A DNA stretch of 30,113 nt from an uncultured Lachnospiraceae bacterium (GTDB lineage: Bacteria > Bacillota > Clostridia > Lachnospirales > Lachnospiraceae): positions 84,283 through 114,395 of the forward strand of contig CAJUTD010000003.1 of the NCBI GenBank assembly GCA_910589635.1, read 5' to 3'. The notes below the pieces were generated by a model, which was given only the letters and a program-made list of their open reading frames with translations, had not been told where the DNA came from and searched no databases. Positions 6,390 to 14,006 of the stretch are shown one piece after another; the stretch's first letter is position 1; every line of letters starts with the position of its first letter. The position numbers were made by a program, and so were the translations under genes.

Positions 6390-8240
6390 ATGAGTAAGAA
6401 AAAAATAGGTATTATCATCGCTGTAGTCATAATCATCGCAGCGGCAGCCGGCTGGGCGGCATGGTATTTCCTGAATGGAAACTTTGGAGTTGGCAATAGT
6501 GCTGATAAAGTATATGTAGAAAAAGTATCTTCGTTAAATGCAGCGAAGTCAGGAGTGCAGAACCGATATTCGGGCGTTGTGGAGGCACAGGAGAGCTGGA
6601 AGGTAAATAAGGACATGGAGCGCGAGGTCAAAGAGGTTTTTGTAGAGCAGGGCGATATGGTAGAAGAAGGCGATCCACTGTTTGAATATAATATGGAAGA
6701 CGTTCAGTCTGAATTGTCACAGGCAGAGCTGGAATTGGAAGGGATGGAGAATGAGATTACTGATTTTAAATCTCAGATCGATCAACTCACCAAAGAGCGA
6801 AATGCCGCGTCGTCAGATGAGAAATTTCAGTATACGGCTGAAATCCAAGAAAAAGAGAACAGCATCAAGCAGACAGAGTATAACATCGAGAGCAAGAAAG
6901 CTGAGATGGAAAAGAAGCGGCAGAGTATTGACAATGCTGTAGTGACGAGCAAAATTGCAGGGGTAGTCAAATCCATCAATGAGTCTGGCAGCAGTGATTA
7001 TGCCTCTGAGGAAGACTCCGCTTATATGACGGTGCTTGCTGTTGGGGATTTTCGGGTGAAAGGAACTGTCAGCGAGAGTAATGTGCAGATGTTGTCTGAG
7101 GATCAGCAGGTTATTCTCCGCTCCCGTATAGATGAAGATCAGACCTGGACAGGAACGATCAGTAAGATTGACACTCAGAATGAGACTAGTGATGAAAACA
7201 ATGATATGATGTACGATTCGGGTTCGACTGCTGAAAAGGCAACGAAATACCCATTTTACATTACGCTGGATTCCACGGAAGACTTAATGATGGGACAGCA
7301 TTTATTTATTGAGTTAGATGAAGGGCAGACAGAGGAGAAAGAAGGAATCTGGCTGTTTGAAGGATATATTGTCAGAGAAGATGCAAATGTGGAAGGTGCA
7401 GGTGGCTCAGAGTCGGGGGATGCAGCCTTAGATTTGGGCGCAGGAGATATGGATGAAAGTTTTAATTCCGCTGCGGAGGATATGGCGGATACGGAAAACG
7501 CATTTGATGATATCAGCGCGGGAGACGAAACTGCGGATACGGATCTGGAAGGCGTGGAAGATGGAACCGCAGACACGGATCTGGAAGGCTTTGAAGATGG
7601 AGCCGAAGATGCTGATACGGAAGGTACGGAAGATGGAGCCGCAGATATGGACACAGAAGGCTTTGAAGATGGAGCCGAAGACGCAGAAGACGATGCAGAT
7701 GCTTCCTCTGCTGAAGGCCAGTCAGCTTATGTCTGGGCTGTAAACGGCAGGAATAAGCTGGAGAAACGCCCGGTGAAATTAGGCGAATACGATGAAGCTA
7801 TGGGAGCCTATGAAATTTTATCGGGACTTACGGAAGATGATTATATTGCCTTCCCGATGGAAGGGTTGTATGAAGGTGTGACTGCGGTGACAGACGTAGA
7901 GGATGTAGATTACACTTCCCCGCTGTACAACCAAGGAGAAGAAGGCGAAATGTCTGAGGATGGAGAAGAGTTGGATGACGAAGGAATGCTTGGCGGCGAA
8001 GGAATGGTAAATGACGGCGGAGAGATGCTGGATGGCGAAAGCCAAGACGGCGATACATCAGAAGATGAAGATTCTGTGGAAGATGAAAGCCTGGATGATG
8101 ATTTGTCAGATGAAGATACATCGGGTGATGCGGACACTTCGGATGACGATAATACAGATAGCGGGCCGTCAATTTCAGATGGTTTGATGAAGGATGGACA
8201 GAGCGGTACAGATTTAGGTGGATTTGAGACTCTGCAATAG
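6390..8240 (+). CDS. HlyD/MacA-type membrane fusion (adaptor) protein with acidic insert
   Basis: The 616-residue adaptor has an N-terminal membrane anchor (about 6-27), a split biotinyl-lipoyl domain and a coiled-coil hairpin (about 105-185, AELELEGMENEITDFKSQI...IKQTEYNIESKKAEMEKKRQ). The returning lipoyl half is TSKIAGVVKSINESG, and a beta-barrel (FRVKGTVSESNVQML) follows. A Glu/Asp/Ala/Gly-rich insert (about 336-440) with 12-13-residue repeats then splits off the membrane-proximal domain (AYVWAVNGRNKLEKRPVKLG, from about 446). A further 100-residue acidic tail (SEDEDSVEDESLDDD-like) ends the protein. ATG 6390 is chosen because GGAGGTAGG at 6380-6388 precedes it. It presumably links the ABC transporter encoded downstream to the cell wall side. 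The acidic parts are extraordinary for the family and could bind cations or contact wall polymers. Confidence 0.85.
   Translation: MSKKKIGIIIAVVIIIAAAAGWAAWYFLNGNFGVGNSADKVYVEKVSSLNAAKSGVQNRYSGVVEAQESWKVNKDMEREVKEVFVEQGDMVEEGDPLFEYNMEDVQSELSQAELELEGMENEITDFKSQIDQLTKERNAASSDEKFQYTAEIQEKENSIKQTEYNIESKKAEMEKKRQSIDNAVVTSKIAGVVKSINESGSSDYASEEDSAYMTVLAVGDFRVKGTVSESNVQMLSEDQQVILRSRIDEDQTWTGTISKIDTQNETSDENNDMMYDSGSTAEKATKYPFYITLDSTEDLMMGQHLFIELDEGQTEEKEGIWLFEGYIVREDANVEGAGGSESGDAALDLGAGDMDESFNSAAEDMADTENAFDDISAGDETADTDLEGVEDGTADTDLEGFEDGAEDADTEGTEDGAADMDTEGFEDGAEDAEDDADASSAEGQSAYVWAVNGRNKLEKRPVKLGEYDEAMGAYEILSGLTEDDYIAFPMEGLYEGVTAVTDVEDVDYTSPLYNQGEEGEMSEDGEELDDEGMLGGEGMVNDGGEMLDGESQDGDTSEDEDSVEDESLDDDLSDEDTSGDADTSDDDNTDSGPSISDGLMKDGQSGTDLGGFETLQ
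7533..7679 (+). repeat. in-frame acidic tandem repeats in the first adaptor gene
   Basis: Four units of 33-39 bp encode variants of ADTDLEGFEDGAE (7533-7568, 7569-7607, 7608-7640, 7641-7679). The codons are closely similar between units, so they arose by duplication and could vary in copy number between strains. Confidence 0.75.
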
Positions 8241-8260
8241 GAACCGGAGGGATGACAAGG

Positions 8261-9013
8261 ATGATATTGGATTTGCAGAATATATACAAAGATTATCAGC
8301 AGGATAAGCTGGTGGTTCCGGTGCTGAAAGATGTTTCATTTCAGGTGGAAGAAGGGGAATATGTTGCAATCATGGGGCCTTCTGGCTCAGGCAAGACGAC
8401 ACTGATGAATATTATTGGATGTCTGGACCGTCCGACTTCGGGGAATTATCAGCTTGCCGGAGAAGATGTGCTCAAATGCAAAGACCGTGAGATGTCAGAT
8501 TTGCGGCTTAGGAGTATTGGATTTGTATTTCAAAGCTTTCATCTTCTGGCAAGACAGACAGCGCTTGACAATGTGGCACTGCCGCTGAGTTATGCTGGGA
8601 TTAAGAAGAAAGAGCGCAAGGAGCGGGCGGCTCAGGCTTTGGAGCGCGTAGGCCTTGGGGACCGTATGACGTTCAAACCTACGCAGCTATCAGGAGGGCA
8701 GAAGCAGCGTGTAGCTATCGCGCGTGCTATGGTGAATAACCCCAAACTTCTGTTGGCAGATGAACCAACCGGAGCGTTGGATTCTAAGTCAGGCGAGCAG
8801 ATTATGGAGCTGTTTCAACAGCTTAATAATGAGGGGGTAACCGTTGTGATGATTACCCATGATAGAAATATAGCCTCGAAAGCAAAGCGTGTGATACATA
8901 TCATAGACGGTATGATCACGGAAGAAGAGGGCAAAAAAACGGAACAAGTTATGCAGGCAGATATAAATGATGTGGCTGCGGGAGAAGCAGGCAAGGAGGC
9001 GGAGAATGAGTAA
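8261..9013 (+). CDS. MacB/LolD-type ABC transporter ATPase
   Basis: The 250-residue ATPase has every nucleotide-binding motif: Walker A GPSGSGKTT (near residue 40), Q-loop FVFQSFHLL, signature LSGGQKQRVAIARAM, Walker B LLLADEPTGALD, and switch His in VVMITHDRNIA. The LLARQTALDNVALPL segment after the Q-loop is typical of the MacB/LolD group, which powers extrusion of peptides, antibiotics or lipoproteins through FtsX-type permeases. The GGAGG at 8246-8250 sits too close to the ATG at 8252, so the ATG at 8261 is preferred. The C-terminal 25 residues are an acidic extension. The stop overlaps the next gene by 8 bases, indicating coupled translation. Confidence 0.93.
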   Translation: MILDLQNIYKDYQQDKLVVPVLKDVSFQVEEGEYVAIMGPSGSGKTTLMNIIGCLDRPTSGNYQLAGEDVLKCKDREMSDLRLRSIGFVFQSFHLLARQTALDNVALPLSYAGIKKKERKERAAQALERVGLGDRMTFKPTQLSGGQKQRVAIARAMVNNPKLLLADEPTGALDSKSGEQIMELFQQLNNEGVTVVMITHDRNIASKAKRVIHIIDGMITEEEGKKTEQVMQADINDVAAGEAGKEAENE

Positions 9014-10622
9014 AAAGGCGGTTATTATTTCATTAATCTCTGTGTGTGCCGTAGGCGGAGCCATATATGGAGGAATTAAGCTTTATCAGAATTACCAGTT
9101 TAATAGTTTGACTGCGGAAGTACAGTCAGTGTCTGAACTAAATATGTATTATGGCGAGTCGGAGATGAGTAGTTCGGGAATGCTGACAAACGATTACTTT
9201 CAGGAGGTTTATCCTCTGGAGGATAAGAATATAGAGGAAGTGTTCGTGGAGGAAGGGCAGACGGTGGAAGCCGGTGATCCCCTTATTTCCTATGATATGA
9301 CATTGTCTGATTTGGAATTGGAAATGAAGGAATTGGATGTGGCAACGACGGCGGGGCAGATTCAGGCGGCCAAACAGGAACTTGAGAATTTAAGGAAGAT
9401 GAAGCCTATCCAGCCCAGGCCGGAAGAGCCGGAGGAACCAGATCCACCGGACGTTCCAGAAGTGCCGGATGTGCCGGATGTGCCGGAGGAACCGCCCAAG
9501 CCAGAGAAAACAGGAGACGCATTTAATTATATCTCAAAAACATCAAAGCCCAACAAAGGGAAAGGGACAGAGAAAAATCCGTATGTGTATCTCTGTACCC
9601 CGGAATGTTATGTGTTGGGAGAATTTATCAATAACCTTTCCAGCGACAATAAGAAACCTGTGTATGTCAGCCTGGAAATCCATGAGAATAATAAACTGAA
9701 AGGGAAGTTGCTCAGCAAATGGGAAATCAGTGGATTGAGCGGATTTCCGCAAATGGCGGATGATTCGCGCTGGGCAGTCAGAACGAAATCTCAGATAGAG
9801 AATGATGATTTAGAAGTAGAACCGGAGCCAGAACCCGAACCGGAACCAGAGCCGGAACCGGAGCCAGAACCCGAACCGGAACCCGAAGAGGAGGAGGGCT
9901 TTACAGCCGAAGAGCTGGCAGAGAAGATTAAGGAGAAAGAGAATGAAATCCGTGATTTGGATCTTGATAGGCGGCGCGGAGAATTAGAACTGGAACAGAT
10001 GAAGAAAATGTCCGGCGATGGTGTAATCAAGGCGGAGATAAATGGAATCGTAAAAGGTATGGGAGAAAAAGATAATCTGCCGACGGACGGCTCTCCGTTC
10101 CTTACAGTAGCTGGTTCCGAGGGATTGTATGTCAAAGGCTATTTGAGCGAATTACAGTTGGAAGACATTAAAGTTGGGCAGACCGTATATGCTTATTCCT
10201 GGGAGAGCGGTAATAATTTTGAAGCTTCCATCACAGAGATTTCCACATATCCTTCCCAAAATTATGAAGCATATGGAGAGGGAAATCCGAATGTGTCCTA
10301 TTATCCGTATACGGCGTACATTGAGAATACAGAAGGGCTTCACAACGGAGAATATGTAGATTTGACAATGACGCCTAATAGGGGGAGCGAAGAGTTTGAC
10401 AGCATTTATATTGAGAAAGCATATATCAGAGATGAGGACAACCGGAAATACGTGCTGAAGGCAGATAAAAATAACTGTCTGGTAAAACAGTATGTCAAGA
10501 CGGGAAAAACCCTTTACGGTTCAAGTGTGGAGATTGTGTCCGGGCTTACCAAGGAAGACAAAATAGCATTTCCTTATGGAAAGAGCGCAAAGGAAGGCGT
10601 AAAAGTGAAAACTACTGATTAA
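9006..10622 (+). CDS. second HlyD-type adaptor with proline-rich arms and an inserted domain
   Basis: The 538-residue adaptor has an N-terminal membrane segment (about 4-22) and a first lipoyl half (NIEEVFVEEGQTVEAGDPLISYD). The first hairpin helix is at about 100-132. A Pro/Glu/Asp/Val-rich arm (about 135-168) leads to a globular segment of about 100 residues with no family I recognise (about 169-270, YVYLCTPECYVLGEFINNL, VYVSLEIHENN). A Pro-Glu dipeptide run (about 272-297) leads to the second helix (about 299-334). The second lipoyl half follows (GDGVIKAEINGIVKGM), then the barrel and membrane-proximal domains. The extra domain therefore sits at the hairpin tip on two stiff rods. AGGAGG precedes ATG 9006. 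It presumably works with the flanking ATPase and permease. Confidence 0.83.
   Translation: MSKKAVIISLISVCAVGGAIYGGIKLYQNYQFNSLTAEVQSVSELNMYYGESEMSSSGMLTNDYFQEVYPLEDKNIEEVFVEEGQTVEAGDPLISYDMTLSDLELEMKELDVATTAGQIQAAKQELENLRKMKPIQPRPEEPEEPDPPDVPEVPDVPDVPEEPPKPEKTGDAFNYISKTSKPNKGKGTEKNPYVYLCTPECYVLGEFINNLSSDNKKPVYVSLEIHENNKLKGKLLSKWEISGLSGFPQMADDSRWAVRTKSQIENDDLEVEPEPEPEPEPEPEPEPEPEPEPEEEEGFTAEELAEKIKEKENEIRDLDLDRRRGELELEQMKKMSGDGVIKAEINGIVKGMGEKDNLPTDGSPFLTVAGSEGLYVKGYLSELQLEDIKVGQTVYAYSWESGNNFEASITEISTYPSQNYEAYGEGNPNVSYYPYTAYIENTEGLHNGEYVDLTMTPNRGSEEFDSIYIEKAYIRDEDNRKYVLKADKNNCLVKQYVKTGKTLYGSSVEIVSGLTKEDKIAFPYGKSAKEGVKVKTTD
9819..9890 (+). repeat. Pro-Glu dipeptide repeat tract
   Basis: GAA/GAG codons alternate with CCG/CCA/CCC for about 24 residues, then four Glu codons. 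The encoded PEPEPE tract should be an extended rod. The mixed codons limit, but do not remove, the chance of replication slippage. Confidence 0.8.
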
Positions 10623-10650
10623 TTCAGTATAAGCGCAGAATGGAGGAAAA

Positions 10651-11907
10651 ATGTTAGAGAATATCAGATTGTCCTTTCAGGGATTGTGGTCACATAAGAT
10701 GCGTTCCTTTCTCACCATGTTGGGCATTATCATCGGTATTGCGGCAATCATTGCTATCGTTTCAACAATCAAGGGAACGAACGAGCAGATTAAGGAAAAC
10801 TTGATTGGCTCCGGGGAGAATACCGTGAACGTGCAGTTTTATCAAGGGGATAATGTATATGAAATTGATTGGAATGGAATTCCCGATGGGGTTCCGGTGA
10901 TTTCTGAGGATACGAAGAATACGCTGCGGGAATTAAAGCATGTGGAAGGCGTGTCACTCTATACCGCGAGGGAAGCATACAATGTAGCCTATTATAAGAA
11001 CAACGGATTATCCGGTGGAAAAATATATGGGATAGACAGAGACTATTTGAACGTGTGCAATTATATCATCAAGAAAGGGCGCGGGTTTACAGAGTCTGAT
11101 TATAAGAAGTTCCGCAAAGTAGTCCTGTTGGATGAGAGCAGCGCGGAGACTCTTTTCCAGGGGGAAGAGCCCATAGGAAAGACCTTGGAGATTCAGCGGG
11201 AGCCTTTTACGGTGATTGGCATTATTGCGAAATCTTCTAAATTTGAGCCGGTGATTAATAATCTGGAAGAGTATTATGATATATATGCACAGAGGAATAA
11301 CGGCGCGCTGTATGTGCCGGACACGACCTGGCCGATCCTGTACAGTTATGATGAGCCGCAATCAGTGGTATTGAAGTTGGACAAAGTGGATAACATGACA
11401 GTAGCAGGCAGAAGCGCAGCAGAAATTTTAAACGCCAAGATATCGGTGCAGGATGACACTATGAAATACAAGGCTGATGATTTGTTAAAGAAGGCGGAGG
11501 ACATTCAGAATTTAGGACAGTCTACCAATATGATGTTGATTTGGATTGCCGGGATTTCCCTTTTGGTAGGTGGAATTGGCGTAATGAATATTATGCTGGT
11601 GTCTGTCACAGAGCGTACGCAGGAAATCGGGCTCAAGAAGGCAATCGGCGCTAGAAAGGGCAAGGTTCTGGGGCAGTTTCTGACCGAGGCGGCTGTCTTG
11701 ACAAGTCTTGGCGGTTTGGTCGGCGTGATTGTGGGAATTGTGCTTGCAGAAGTGATTTCAAAGGTGACGGGAACACTGATGGCGATTAGTGTTCCGGCTG
11801 CCATTCTGGCAGTAGTATTTTCCATGTTTATCGGTATTCTCTTTGGTTTGCTCCCCTCCTATAAGGCGGCAAACTTAAACCCCATAGAGGCATTGAGGCA
11901 TGAGTAA
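10651..11907 (+). CDS. MacB/FtsX-type ABC transporter permease
   Basis: The 418-residue permease has the standard MacB topology. A first helix (about 18-43, FLTMLGIIIGIAAIIAIVS) follows the family's N-terminal signature SFQGLWSHKMRSFLTML. A large external MacB-type domain (about 50-280) comes next. The C-terminal FtsX domain has three helices, beginning with LIWIAGISLLVGGIGVMNIMLVSVTERTQEIGLKKAIGARKGKVL, which includes the cytoplasmic coupling segment, and ending with FGLLPSYKAANLNPIEALRHE. The GGAGG before 10651 is clear. It completes the exporter with the ATPase and two adaptors. The cargo cannot be told from the sequence; peptide antibiotics or surface-active peptides are usual for this class in Firmicutes. 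Confidence 0.93.
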   Translation: MLENIRLSFQGLWSHKMRSFLTMLGIIIGIAAIIAIVSTIKGTNEQIKENLIGSGENTVNVQFYQGDNVYEIDWNGIPDGVPVISEDTKNTLRELKHVEGVSLYTAREAYNVAYYKNNGLSGGKIYGIDRDYLNVCNYIIKKGRGFTESDYKKFRKVVLLDESSAETLFQGEEPIGKTLEIQREPFTVIGIIAKSSKFEPVINNLEEYYDIYAQRNNGALYVPDTTWPILYSYDEPQSVVLKLDKVDNMTVAGRSAAEILNAKISVQDDTMKYKADDLLKKAEDIQNLGQSTNMMLIWIAGISLLVGGIGVMNIMLVSVTERTQEIGLKKAIGARKGKVLGQFLTEAAVLTSLGGLVGVIVGIVLAEVISKVTGTLMAISVPAAILAVVFSMFIGILFGLLPSYKAANLNPIEALRHE

Positions 11908-11911
11908 CGTC

Positions 11912-11940
11912 TTGCAGACTGGGATGATTTACGATATAAT
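11912..11940 (+). promoter_or_regulatory. SigA-type promoter of serS
   Basis: TTGCAG (11912-11917), a 17-bp spacer and a perfect TATAAT (11935-11940) are present. The expected start near 11947 leaves a leader of about 58 nt, with a small hairpin (TATACGCGC / GTGCGCATA) and no room for a T-box. Confidence 0.75.
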
Positions 11941-12004
11941 ATGGCGTGAGAACTTACTTTATACGCGCCCAAGTGCGCATAAATGAGTATGCCAGGAGGA
12001 AACC

Positions 12005-13294
12005 ATGATTGATTTAAAATTTTTGAGAGAAAATCCCGATATTGTAAAACAGAATATCCGTAATAAGTTTCAGGATAGCAAACTGCCTCTGGTAGATGAG
12101 GTAATTGAGCTTGACGTAAAAGCGAGAAAGACCCAGCAGGAGGCAGACGCGCTCCGCGCTGAACGTAAGAAACTGTCCAAGCAGATTGGCGCTTTGATGG
12201 GACAAGGTAAGAAGGAAGAAGCGGAAGAGATAAAAGCTCAGGTGAATGCAGGGGCAGAGCGTCTGGCAGAACTGGAGAAAATGGAAGGGGAATTGCAGGA
12301 GCAGGTTACAAAGATCATGATGACAATTCCCAATATTATTGATCCGTCTGTACCTATCGGGAAAGATGACAGCGAGAATGTGGAGGTACAGAAATACGGT
12401 GAACCGGTGACGCCGGATTTTGAAATTCCCTACCATGCTGAGATTATGGAGCGCTTTCAGGGGCTGGATTTGGACAGCGCCAGGAAAGTTGCCGGTAATG
12501 GCTTCTATTATTTGATGGGAGATATTGCAAGGCTACACTCAGCAGTGATTTCTTATGCGAGAGATTTCATGATAAACAGGGGATTTACCTACTGTGTACC
12601 GCCTTTTATGATTCGCAGTAATGTCGTGACCGGGGTTATGAGTTTTGCGGAAATGGATGCTATGATGTATAAGATTGAAGGAGAGGATTTGTATCTGATC
12701 GGCACCAGTGAGCATTCCATGATTGGTAAGTTTATTGATACGATTCTGACGGAAGAACAACTGCCGCAGACTTTGACAAGTTATTCCCCGTGTTTCCGTA
12801 AAGAGAAAGGCGCGCACGGCATTGAAGAGCGTGGTGTGTACCGCATTCATCAATTTGAAAAGCAGGAGATGATTGTAGTCTGCAAACCGGAAGAATCGAA
12901 GATGTGGTTTGACAAGCTGTGGCAGAATACGGTAGATTTGTTCCGTTCCCTTGATGTTCCGGTGCGCACGTTGGAATGCTGTTCTGGCGATCTTGCTGAC
13001 TTGAAGGTCAAGTCTGTGGATGTGGAAGCATGGTCTCCACGTCAGCAGAAATATTTTGAAGTGGGGAGCTGTTCTAATTTAGGAGATGCCCAGGCGCGCC
13101 GCTTGAAGATCCGTGTAACCGGAGAGGGAGGCAAATATTTTGCGCATACTCTGAATAATACGGTGGTAGCTCCGCCGCGTATGTTGATTGCATTTTTGGA
13201 GAACAACTTGTGCGAGGATGGAAGCGTGAAGATTCCAGAATCATTGCGCCCATATATGGGCGGGCAGGACAAGATTGTTCCACCGCAGAAATAA
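12005..13294 (+). CDS. serS: seryl-tRNA synthetase
   Basis: The 429-residue enzyme charges tRNA-Ser with serine. The N-terminal coiled-coil arm that grips tRNA-Ser spans about residues 30-105, after the signature MIDLKFLRENPDIVKQNI. The class II catalytic core follows, with the TSEHSMIG serine/ATP segment, motif 2 (CFRKEKG...GVYRIHQFEKQE, about 262-290) and motif 3 (LNNTVVAPPRMLIAFLENN, about 382-400). Motif 3 keeps the invariant Arg but replaces the common NGSGLAVGR form with NNTVVAPPR, a variant type I believe occurs in Clostridia. Length is normal for the family. GGAGG lies just before the ATG. It is transcribed alone between its promoter and two downstream hairpins. Confidence 0.96.
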   Translation: MIDLKFLRENPDIVKQNIRNKFQDSKLPLVDEVIELDVKARKTQQEADALRAERKKLSKQIGALMGQGKKEEAEEIKAQVNAGAERLAELEKMEGELQEQVTKIMMTIPNIIDPSVPIGKDDSENVEVQKYGEPVTPDFEIPYHAEIMERFQGLDLDSARKVAGNGFYYLMGDIARLHSAVISYARDFMINRGFTYCVPPFMIRSNVVTGVMSFAEMDAMMYKIEGEDLYLIGTSEHSMIGKFIDTILTEEQLPQTLTSYSPCFRKEKGAHGIEERGVYRIHQFEKQEMIVVCKPEESKMWFDKLWQNTVDLFRSLDVPVRTLECCSGDLADLKVKSVDVEAWSPRQQKYFEVGSCSNLGDAQARRLKIRVTGEGGKYFAHTLNNTVVAPPRMLIAFLENNLCEDGSVKIPESLRPYMGGQDKIVPPQK

Positions 13295-13314
13295 CCTTTT
13301 AAAGATTTATAAGG

Positions 13315-13360
13315 AAGCCTGGCAAACACGGCCTAACAGTGTTTGCCGGGCTTTCTTTTT
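13315..13360 (+). terminator. serS intrinsic terminator
   Basis: A 15-bp stem (13315-13329 with 13339-13353, one G-T pair) holds GGCAAACAC / GTGTTTGCC and is followed by TTCTTTTT. It ends serS transcription about 60 bases after the stop. Confidence 0.85.
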
Positions 13361-13394
13361 ATCCTAGCACGCTAAAGCGTGCTAGGATAAAAAG
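13355..13394. terminator. perfect inverted repeat, bidirectional terminator
   Basis: CTTTTTATCCTAGCACGCT (13355-13373) is perfectly repeated in inverse at 13376-13394 around AA. Runs of T occur at the end of the stem on each strand, so it can stop serS read-through and also the convergent regulator gene, whose stop is 14 bases away. Confidence 0.8.
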
Positions 13395-13407
13395 AATAAT
13401 TATGAGT

Positions 13408-13725
13408 CTATAGAACTTTGGCAATCCGAAGTAGTGTCTCTTGCCTGTTCTTATCCATGTTTTTCAAAGTATTCATCAGTTCCTGTTCAATGACGGACTC
13501 AGGGGAATGGTACTCGCTTTCTAAAATATAGTCTAAGGTTGTATCCAATGCGTTACAGATGCGTACCAGAAGAGAAAGGGAAACCTTGGCTTTGTTTGTC
13601 TCTATGTTGCTGATATGGGAGACGTTTACATTGGTCTTATGGGCAATATATTCCTGGGTGAGCATTTTTTCATTGCGGACTTCCCGTATTCTTTGGCCAA
13701 TAAAGGCAAAATTTACATCTTCCAT
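13408..13725 (-). CDS. XRE-family transcriptional regulator
   Basis: The 105-residue protein has an N-terminal Cro/C1-type HTH (about residues 8-65): IGQRIREVRNEKMLTQEYIAHKTNVNVSHISNIETNKAKVSLSLLVRICNALD, with the classic hydrophobic spacing and closing helix. A short helical C-terminal segment (SPESVIEQELMNTLKNMDKNRQETLLRIAKVL) probably mediates dimerisation. The frame extends 25 codons further upstream, but GGAGG correctly spaced before the ATG at 13725 fixes the start. It is divergent from the secreted-protein gene at 14007, and an inverted repeat around that gene's -10 is a plausible operator. The Clostridial relatives I know of are local or stress regulators; the specific signal is unknown. 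Confidence 0.9.
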   Translation of the reverse strand: MEDVNFAFIGQRIREVRNEKMLTQEYIAHKTNVNVSHISNIETNKAKVSLSLLVRICNALDTTLDYILESEYHSPESVIEQELMNTLKNMDKNRQETLLRIAKVL

Positions 13726-13771
13726 ACTTCTACCTCCGGTCTTAATGGTATTCTGAATAGTTATCTGCAAT

Positions 13772-13800
13772 TTTATATAAAAATACAATCCTTGAGACAA
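13772..13800 (-). promoter_or_regulatory. promoter of the XRE regulator
   Basis: On the minus strand TTGTCT (13800-13795), a 17-bp spacer and TATAAA (13777-13772) precede the start codon by about 47 bases. The match is reasonable rather than perfect. Confidence 0.5.
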
Positions 13801-13928
13801 AATGCAATGGCCTTTTTTGTATGTGGAAAGATCTGTTACCTTTGATATTTGTAATCTCTAATATATAGGTAAATTCATGGAACTACAAATGTGGGATTAT
13901 TACATATTGTCTTAAAAACATAATCTAA

Positions 13929-13972
13929 TTGTAATTTTTTTATAGTTGTAGTATAATAATCCATAACTATAA
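13929..13972 (+). promoter_or_regulatory. promoter with flanking operator-like inverted repeat
   Basis: TTGTAA (13929-13934), a 17-bp spacer and a perfect TATAAT (13952-13957) face the secreted-protein gene. TTATAGTT (13940-13947) and AACTATAA (13965-13972) form an 8-bp inverted repeat bracketing the -10, where a dimeric repressor would block transcription. Apart from this and the minus-strand promoter, the 13801-14006 gap is AT-rich with nothing else recognised. Confidence 0.6.
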
Positions 13973-14006
13973 AATATATAGTAATAAAACGAAAAGGAGA
14001 AAAGTT

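Noticed and set aside
7256..7654. Ser/Pro-rich 132-codon frame on the minus strand
   Set aside because: It is the mirror of the acidic repeats of the first adaptor gene; low-complexity codons keep the opposite frame open.
7533..7679. CRISPR-like periodic repeats
   Set aside because: The repeats are in frame, contiguous without unique spacers, and encode an acidic peptide motif.
9791..10135. Minus-strand Ser/Gly-repeat frame
   Set aside because: It is the antisense of the Pro-Glu tract, with no ribosome binding site or promoter.
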